From Streptomyces liliiviolaceus (GTDB lineage Bacteria > Actinomycetota > Actinomycetes > Streptomycetales > Streptomycetaceae): a stretch of DNA of 64,000 bases. Each line of letters starts with the position of its first letter. Position 1 is the first letter of the stretch. The translations under genes and the position numbers were made by a program. The stretch covers positions 5,642,001 to 5,706,000 of the forward strand of contig NZ_JAGPYQ010000001.1 in NCBI RefSeq assembly GCF_018070025.1. Direction: 5' to 3'. Below, one piece after another: positions 59,501-64,000 of this stretch. The notes below the pieces were generated by a model, which ran no database searches, had not been told where the DNA came from, and saw nothing but the letters and a program-made list of their open reading frames with translations.

Positions 59501-60496
59501 ATGGACGTGGTCAGTACCGCGGAGGTACCGCAGGAGGAGAGGTTCGGCTTCTGGCGCGAGGTGAGTTCCAGGCTCTGGGTGCCCTACGAGGCACACTGCG
59601 ACCGGCGGGTGGCGGGCGCGTTCCGGGCGCAGGTCGGCATCAGCCAACTCGGTCCGGTGCAGGCCACGTTGATGACCACGCTGGCGCATTCGGTGCAGCG
59701 CACGCCCAAGCTCATCCGCCAGGCGGATCCCGAGGTGTTCAAGCTGGGCTGCATCGTACGCGGCGGCGGCAGGATCACCCAGGACGGCCGGTGCACGGAC
59801 TTCGGGGTCGGGGACCTGATGCTGTTCGACCCCTCCCGCCCCTACCTCGCCGGGTTCACGCCGGAGGCGCAGGGGAGCCAGCAGCTGCTGCTCCTGCGCT
59901 TCCCCCGCTCCCTGCTTCCGCTGCCCCACCGGGATCTGCGGCGGCTGAGCGCGGTGCGCATCCCGGGCGGGACGGGTGTCGGGGCGCTGTCCTCGCACTT
60001 CCTGATGCAACTGGCGCGGCACATGAGGGAACTCAGCCCCGCGGACACCGCCAGGCTGTCCACCCTCACCCTCGATGTGCTGACGGCCGCGCTGGCCAAC
60101 GCGCTGGACGCCCGGAGCGCGGTGCCGGCCCACACCGTGCGGCGCGCGCTCATGGCCCGGATCCATGCCTTCATCAGGGAGAACCTGGGCGATGCGTGCC
60201 TGGCTCCGGACGTGATCGCCGCGGCGCACAACATCTCGCTGCGCTATCTGCACAAGCTGTTCCACGAGGAGGGGCACACCGTCGCCGGCTGGGTCCGTGA
60301 GCGCCGCCTGGAGCAGTGCCGTCGCGACCTCGCCGATGCCCGGCTGGCCACCCGGCCGATCGGTGCGATCGCCGCCAGGTGGGGGTTCTCCAGTCCCGCG
60401 CACTTCAGCCAGGTGTTCCGCGGCTCCTACGGCCTGTCCCCGCGCGAGTTCCGCCGACAGTGCGCGGAGACGAAAGACCTGTGCGCTCACGCGTAA
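59501..60496 (+). CDS. AraC-family regulator
   Basis: A 331-residue regulator. The N-terminal AraC-binding-like cupin domain (about 15-185) has ERFGFWREVSSRLWVPYEAHC and GVGDLMLFDPSRPYLAGF, as in regulators of the AraC_binding_2 group. The C-terminal double helix-turn-helix (about 220-325) reads DVIAAAHNISLRYLHKLFHEEGHTVAGWVRERRLEQCRRDL (helix 1: AAAHNISLRYLHKLF) and AARWGFSSPAHFSQVFRGSYGLSPREFRR. Two small secreted-protein genes follow on the same strand and could be its targets. GGGGGTGAG is just before the ATG. The effector is unknown. Confidence 0.9.
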   Translation: MDVVSTAEVPQEERFGFWREVSSRLWVPYEAHCDRRVAGAFRAQVGISQLGPVQATLMTTLAHSVQRTPKLIRQADPEVFKLGCIVRGGGRITQDGRCTDFGVGDLMLFDPSRPYLAGFTPEAQGSQQLLLLRFPRSLLPLPHRDLRRLSAVRIPGGTGVGALSSHFLMQLARHMRELSPADTARLSTLTLDVLTAALANALDARSAVPAHTVRRALMARIHAFIRENLGDACLAPDVIAAAHNISLRYLHKLFHEEGHTVAGWVRERRLEQCRRDLADARLATRPIGAIAARWGFSSPAHFSQVFRGSYGLSPREFRRQCAETKDLCAHA

Positions 60497-60552
60497 CGAC
60501 AGGTCCGGTCGTGGCGCCCACCCTTGGGTGAGGGTCACTACTGGAGGTTCAC

Positions 60553-60819
60553 ATGCTCAGGAAACTCATTGTCACCGTTGCCGTGGCAACCGGGATCAGT
60601 CTGGCCGGGGCGGGCATCGCCACCGCCGCGACGTCCGGGGCCACCGAGCGGGTCACGCCGACCGCAGGGGTCGCGACGGCCGCGGTCTGGCACACGGTCG
60701 GCGCCTTCGAGAGGCTCTCGGAATGCCAGGCCTGGGGGAAGCTCTATGTCGCTCTGGGCCAGGCCAAGGCCTGGGCCTGCGACGACGTGGGCTACTGGCG
60801 GCTGCGCATCCTGGACTGA
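60553..60819 (+). CDS. small secreted protein with two cysteines
   Basis: An 88-residue secreted protein. KLIVTVAVATGISLAGAGIATAA is a clear signal peptide with an AxA-type site near residue 26. The mature 60-residue part is Ala/Thr-rich at first and then holds ERLSECQAWGKLYVALGQAKAWACDDVGYWRL, where two cysteines 17 apart (about 58 and 76) should form one disulfide. I do not recognise the family; small secreted proteins of this kind are common in streptomycetes. GGAGG 6 bases before the ATG fixes the start. It lies 56 bp after the AraC gene. Confidence 0.8.
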   Translation: MLRKLIVTVAVATGISLAGAGIATAATSGATERVTPTAGVATAAVWHTVGAFERLSECQAWGKLYVALGQAKAWACDDVGYWRLRILD

Positions 60820-60966
60820 CCGCACGGCCGACCGCACCCGCCGGCCGCCGCCAACTGCCTTGCTTGTGGAGCGAGTTCGCTGTTTCTCGCACGAACAGGC
60901 GGCATTCGCCTCTATGTTCACTGCGGCACGTCGTCACGACATCCCATGAACCTGGAGGCCCTGCCC

Positions 60967-61401
60967 ATGCGTACCTCGTTCCGCACCGCGGTGGTCGGCG
61001 CGGTCGCCGCCGTCACCGTCCTGGCCGGGGGAACGGCCCACGCGACCCCGCCCGGCCCCGGGGTGACCGGCACGCTCATAGCCCAGAAGACGGTCGGCGG
61101 CACCGACTACGTCGTCCGGGAGATCACCGTGCCGCCCGGCCAGGCCACCGGCTGGCACTACCACGACGGCCCGCTCTACGCTTACGTGAAGCAGGGCACG
61201 CTCAGCCACTTCGACTCCACGTGCGCCTCGGACGGCGTGTATCCGCAGGGCAGCAGCGTCCAGGAGCCGGCCGGGCCCGGCAACGTCCACATAGGCCGCA
61301 ACCTGGGGGACACTCCGGTCGTCCTGACCGTGCTGTACGTACTGCCGCACGGCGCCCCCTTCTCCGAGGACGCCCCGAATCCCGGGTGCGCCTTCGAGTA
61401 G
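60967..61401 (+). CDS. secreted cupin-domain protein
   Basis: A 144-residue exported protein with a signal peptide ending HATPPG (about residue 30). The single cupin domain has motif 1 as GWHYHDGPLYAYVKQGTLS, in which GxHxH and a later Glu-poor strand give two histidine metal ligands, and motif 2-like PGNVHIGRNLGDTPVVLTVLYVLP with a third His. Two cysteines (STCASDG and PGCAFE) may form a disulfide suited to life outside the cell. GGAGG is 8 bases before the ATG at 60967; the ATG at 60946 has no ribosome-binding site. Activity is unknown. Confidence 0.82.
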   Translation: MRTSFRTAVVGAVAAVTVLAGGTAHATPPGPGVTGTLIAQKTVGGTDYVVREITVPPGQATGWHYHDGPLYAYVKQGTLSHFDSTCASDGVYPQGSSVQEPAGPGNVHIGRNLGDTPVVLTVLYVLPHGAPFSEDAPNPGCAFE

Positions 61402-61414
61402 CGGTGCGGCCGGC

Positions 61415-61867
61415 TCAGGCGGTGGTGGCCCGTTCGCGGTTCCGGTCCCGCCCGCGGTCACGGTCCCGGTCGCGGTCCCGGCTCAGACGCTTGCGGAGCG
61501 TCTGGGCGAACTCCTCCGCCTCCGCCAGCTGCGCGCGCAGCTTCTCCACCTGCCGGACGGCGTACTCCTCGTACTCGCGGACGCGCCGCAGCAGGGACTG
61601 CCGCTCGTACGCCGTCATCTCCTCGTCGGAGTCGAGGCGGTCGGTGACGGCCAGCAGGTCGCGCATCTGCTCCAGGGTGAAGTCGAGCGGCTGCATACGG
61701 CGGATCGCCTTCAGCCGTGCGACATCCTCCCTGGTGTAGAGGCGGAAGCCGCCCTGGGAGCAGGCGGAGGGGGCGACCAGGCCGGTCGCCTCGTAGTGAC
61801 GGATCGTGCGCAGTGCCAGCTCCGTACGCGCGCCGACCTCGCCGATCTGCATGTGCTCGCTGCTCAT
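61415..61867 (-). CDS. MerR-family regulator
   Basis: A 150-residue regulator. The DNA-binding domain (about 5-72) reads MQIGEVGARTELALRTIRHYEATGLVAPSACSQGGFRLYTREDVARLKAI (helix-turn-helix from IGEVGARTELALRTIRHYE), as in other MerR proteins; a dimerisation helix (about 95-130) follows, and the C-terminus is an Arg-Asp repeat (RDRDRDRGRDRNRER) encoded by CGGTCC/CGGTCG repeats. No effector-binding domain is present. ATG 61867 or the in-frame ATG five codons on could be the start. An 18-bp dyad 71 bp upstream is its probable operator. The gene is convergent with the secreted cupin gene, 13 bp apart. Confidence 0.88.
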   Translation of the reverse strand: MSSEHMQIGEVGARTELALRTIRHYEATGLVAPSACSQGGFRLYTREDVARLKAIRRMQPLDFTLEQMRDLLAVTDRLDSDEEMTAYERQSLLRRVREYEEYAVRQVEKLRAQLAEAEEFAQTLRKRLSRDRDRDRDRGRDRNRERATTA

Positions 61868-61937
61868 CCGGGCGCCCTACCTCGTCTGTCTCGTCTGTGT
61901 CCGTCGCCCGTGCCATGGGGCGGTAGACGTCGATCGC

Positions 61938-61955
61938 TACCGTGACGTCGAGGTA
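61938..61955. promoter_or_regulatory. MerR-type operator
   Basis: TACCGTGACGTCGAGGTA has dyad symmetry at 7 of 9 base pairs around GACGTC. Its TACC...GGTA ends and 18-bp length fit MerR-family sites placed between -35 and -10 boxes; on the minus strand TTTACC overlaps its left side as a possible -35. Confidence 0.6.
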
Positions 61956-62044
61956 AAGTATGTGATCATCAGGTCGGTTCCATGTCGCTCCCACTCCGTG
62001 GGACGGAAGAAAACTTCCCGTGGCGCCCCTCGGCCGCTCAGTCC

Positions 62045-62881
62045 TCAGCCCTTCACCGCCCCCGCCGTGAGCCCCTGGACGATGTGCCGACTGGCGAAGG
62101 CGAACAGCACCATCGTGGGCAGGATGGTCAGCACCGCCGCCGCGGACATCGAGCCCCAGTCGATGTTGAAGCTGGAGATGAAGCCGTTCAGGGCCGTCGG
62201 CACGGTCTTGTTGCTGTCGCTGTTCATCAGCGTCACCGACAGGAACAGCTCGTTCCAGCAGTTGACGAAGTTGAAGATGAACGCCGCGATGATCCCGGGC
62301 CGCATCACCGGCAGCAGCACCCGGAACAGCGCCCCGAACCGTGACAGGCCGTCGATCATCGCGGCCTCCTCCAACGCGTCCGGGATGTTCTCGAAGAAGC
62401 CGCGGAGCATCACCGTGCAGAACGGGATGCAGACGGCGATGTAGACGAGGATGAGCCCGAGCCGGTTGTCGACCATCTTGAGGTCGGTCATCAGCAGGTA
62501 CAGCGGCCCCAGCGCGATGAACGTGGGGATCATCTGGGTCACCAGGGCGGCCATCAGCAGCGCCGACTTCGTACGGAACTCGAAACGGGCCAGTACGTAC
62601 GCCGACAGCATCGAGATGACCGTGGCGATCGCCGCGGCGACGGTGGCCACGATGAGGCTGTTGGTGAGGTAGACGCCGAAGTCGGCCTTGCCGAACAGTC
62701 CGCTGTAGTTCTCCAGCGAGAAGTGCTCGGGCCAGTAGGCGATCGGGAAGGCGAAGATGTCCCCGGGCGCCTTGAGCGACGTGATGGTGATCCAGTAGAG
62801 GGGGAAGACGATGAAGACCAGCCACAGCCCCAGGAAGGTGAACTTGGTGGCCCGGCCCGCCGTGGACTCCTTGCCGATCAC
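62045..62881 (-). CDS. sugar ABC transporter permease, MalG type (second system)
   Basis: A 278-residue inner-membrane permease with six membrane segments beginning FTFLGLWLVFIVFPLYWITITSL. The EAA loop is ALEEAAMIDGLSRFGALFRVLLPV (about 180-203). The C-terminus FAFASRHIVQGLTAGAVKG is typical of CUT1 permeases. Its GTG start overlaps the stop of the MalF-type gene by GTGA. The operon ends here and has no ATPase gene in the window. The sugar is unknown. Confidence 0.92.
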   Translation of the reverse strand: MIGKESTAGRATKFTFLGLWLVFIVFPLYWITITSLKAPGDIFAFPIAYWPEHFSLENYSGLFGKADFGVYLTNSLIVATVAAAIATVISMLSAYVLARFEFRTKSALLMAALVTQMIPTFIALGPLYLLMTDLKMVDNRLGLILVYIAVCIPFCTVMLRGFFENIPDALEEAAMIDGLSRFGALFRVLLPVMRPGIIAAFIFNFVNCWNELFLSVTLMNSDSNKTVPTALNGFISSFNIDWGSMSAAAVLTILPTMVLFAFASRHIVQGLTAGAVKG

Positions 62882-63882
62882 GGCTTCACCTCTCGCTTCT
62901 CACGCGTGGCCAGCAGGAAGAAGACCGCGAACACCAGCAGCGTGGCGACGACGATGAGACCGAGCGCGGAGGCCCTGCCGTAGTCGCCCTGCTGGGTGAT
63001 CTTGATCATCCACGTGGTCACGATGTGCGTCTCGTTGTTCGGTCCGCCGCCGGTCATCCCGAAGATCAGGTCGGGGAAGTTGAAGATCCAGATGACGCGC
63101 AGCAGCACGGTCAGCGCGAGGGTGACCCGGATGTACGGAATGGTGATCTGGAAGAGCGTGCGCACCTTGCCGGCGCCGTCCAGGGCCGAGGCCTCGTACA
63201 GCTCCTCGGGGATGGACTGGAGCGCGGCGAGGATCATGATCGTGAAGAAGGTGACCCCGTACCAGATGTTGGCGACCACGACGGCGAACATCGCGGTCTT
63301 CGGGTCGGCCAGCCAGGCGACCGGTTCGTCGATCAGGCCGACCTTCTGGAGCAGGTCGTTGACGACGCCGAACTCGCTGTTGAACATCCAGCGGAACAGG
63401 ATGCCGATGAGGAAGCCGGAGATCGCCCAGGGGAAGAAGATGAGGGCCTGGTAGAGCCCGCGGAAGCGGAACCTGCGGCGCAGCCACAGCGCGAGGGCGA
63501 AGCCGATGACCAGCTGGGGCACGATCGAGCCGAACACCCAGATGGCGGTGTTGCTCAGTACGGTGCCCCAGGCGGGGTCGGCGAAGACGTCGCGGAAGTT
63601 CTGCAGGCCGACCCAGGAGGTGTCGGTCAGGTCCGTCAGGTTCCAGTGGCGGAAGGCCATCTGGCTGCCGGCGATCATCGGGTAGTACGTGAAGACCGCC
63701 ACGAAGATCGCGGCCGGGGCCATGAAGAGGGAGATGAGGAAACCGCGCCGAGCGGTGAACTCGGGCTTGCGGCGGCCTGGTCGAGTCTTGCGGACGGGCC
63801 GGGAGCCCCCGTTGCCGGAGGCCCCCGCCGAAGCTGTCTTCGCCGTCTGTGTCGTGGACGTCGTCGTGGACGCGGTGGGCAT
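62878..63882 (-). CDS. sugar ABC transporter permease, MalF type (second system)
   Basis: A 334-residue permease. A 40-residue Thr/Ser-rich then basic cytoplasmic tail precedes six membrane segments starting FLISLFMAPAAIFVAVFTYYPM. SQMAFRHWNLTDL and NFRDVFADPAWGTVLSNTAIW are the usual periplasmic-side features, and the EAA loop is ELYEASALDGAGKVRTLFQITIPY (about 221-244). It lies 11 bp after the binding-protein stop codon, so the three genes are one operon. Confidence 0.92.
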   Translation of the reverse strand: MPTASTTTSTTQTAKTASAGASGNGGSRPVRKTRPGRRKPEFTARRGFLISLFMAPAAIFVAVFTYYPMIAGSQMAFRHWNLTDLTDTSWVGLQNFRDVFADPAWGTVLSNTAIWVFGSIVPQLVIGFALALWLRRRFRFRGLYQALIFFPWAISGFLIGILFRWMFNSEFGVVNDLLQKVGLIDEPVAWLADPKTAMFAVVVANIWYGVTFFTIMILAALQSIPEELYEASALDGAGKVRTLFQITIPYIRVTLALTVLLRVIWIFNFPDLIFGMTGGGPNNETHIVTTWMIKITQQGDYGRASALGLIVVATLLVFAVFFLLATREKREVKP

Positions 63883-63893
63883 GGCTGGTTCTC

Positions 63894-64000
63894 CTACTGC
63901 CGCTTCTCGGTCCAGTACGTGTCCCAGCCGGCCAGCAGTTCCTTGGGCGTCGTCTTACCGAGGACCATCTTCTGGATGTCGGCGTCGGCCTTCTGCTGCC
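63894..64000 (-). CDS. C-terminal end of an ABC solute-binding protein (cut by window)
   Basis: The last 35 codons are visible: a helix with DADIQKMVLGKTTPKELLAG followed by WDTYWTEKRQ and a TAG stop. This ending (Q-KMVLG-K-T-xxEAL-type helix, then W) is typical of family 1 sugar-binding proteins, and the position upstream of two CUT1 permeases agrees. The start lies beyond the window. Confidence 0.75.
   Translation of the reverse strand, partial: QQKADADIQKMVLGKTTPKELLAGWDTYWTEKRQ

Noticed and set aside
60519..60530. CACCCTTGGGTG palindrome upstream of the small secreted protein
   Set aside because: Twelve bases long and symmetric, but short, GC-rich and without promoter context; probably chance.
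1..64000. tRNA or rRNA genes and integration sites
   Set aside because: I saw no cloverleaf ending in CCA-type acceptor sequence, no rRNA-like stretch and no integrase gene; a tRNAscan run would be needed to be certain.

Overview
The window is a 64 kb piece of a high-GC actinobacterial chromosome, almost certainly a Streptomyces. Coding regions have G/C in nearly every third position, starts are often GTG, several promoters look leaderless, many secreted carbohydrases carry Tat or Sec signals, and sugar ABC systems lack their own ATPase, as in streptomycetes that share MsiK. I saw no rRNA, tRNA, CRISPR array, insertion sequence or phage gene. Apart from a few start codons, gene calls are secure at family level; substrates and operators are inference.

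Region 1 (0-15.6 kb): a small membrane protein, a flavodoxin-like gene, an Fe/Mn superoxide dismutase behind a Nur-like dyad, then a corrin-ring cobalamin cluster: cobN (minus, behind a cobalamin riboswitch), cobG-cobH-cobIJ (plus), cobK (minus), cbiD (plus), cobM and cobL (minus). It combines the oxygen-dependent CobG with CbiD and has no visible cobF. An OmpR-type two-component pair follows.

Region 2 (15.6-23.3 kb): a GntR regulator divergent from a D-tartrate dehydratase and a DctA-like dicarboxylate symporter, with a perfect palindrome between them; then a GH9 cellulase-type enzyme, a methyltransferase, and a HAD/membrane protein pair.

Region 3 (23.4-31 kb): an arabino-oligosaccharide system made of a LacI regulator, a Tat lipoprotein binding protein, two permeases, GH51 arabinofuranosidase and a secreted GH93-like exo-arabinanase. 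Three copies of CAACGTTG lie in the control region, one on the -10 box.

Region 4 (31-39 kb): cytochrome P450, secreted amine oxidase, MFS exporter plus TetR (with a 16-bp-arm inverted repeat), a lipoprotein, and a GH64 beta-1,3-glucanase with DasR-like and LacI-type sites.

Region 5 (39-51 kb): a one-direction gene set (LacI regulator, FAD oxidoreductase, HyuA-like hydantoinase/oxoprolinase subunit, HExxH protein, organic-ion permease, secreted beta-propeller protein) that looks like an uncharacterised catabolic system. It faces a GH76 mannanase-type enzyme and a GH43 beta-xylosidase, with a duplicated dispersed repeat between those two.

Region 6 (51-64 kb): HxlR regulator divergent from an alpha/beta hydrolase, helR (RNA polymerase-rescue helicase) behind a rifamycin-associated-element-like repeat, a mycothiol-dependent isomerase-fold protein, an SDR, metE behind a cobalamin riboswitch, an AraC regulator, two small secreted proteins, a MerR regulator, and a second sugar ABC operon cut by the window end.
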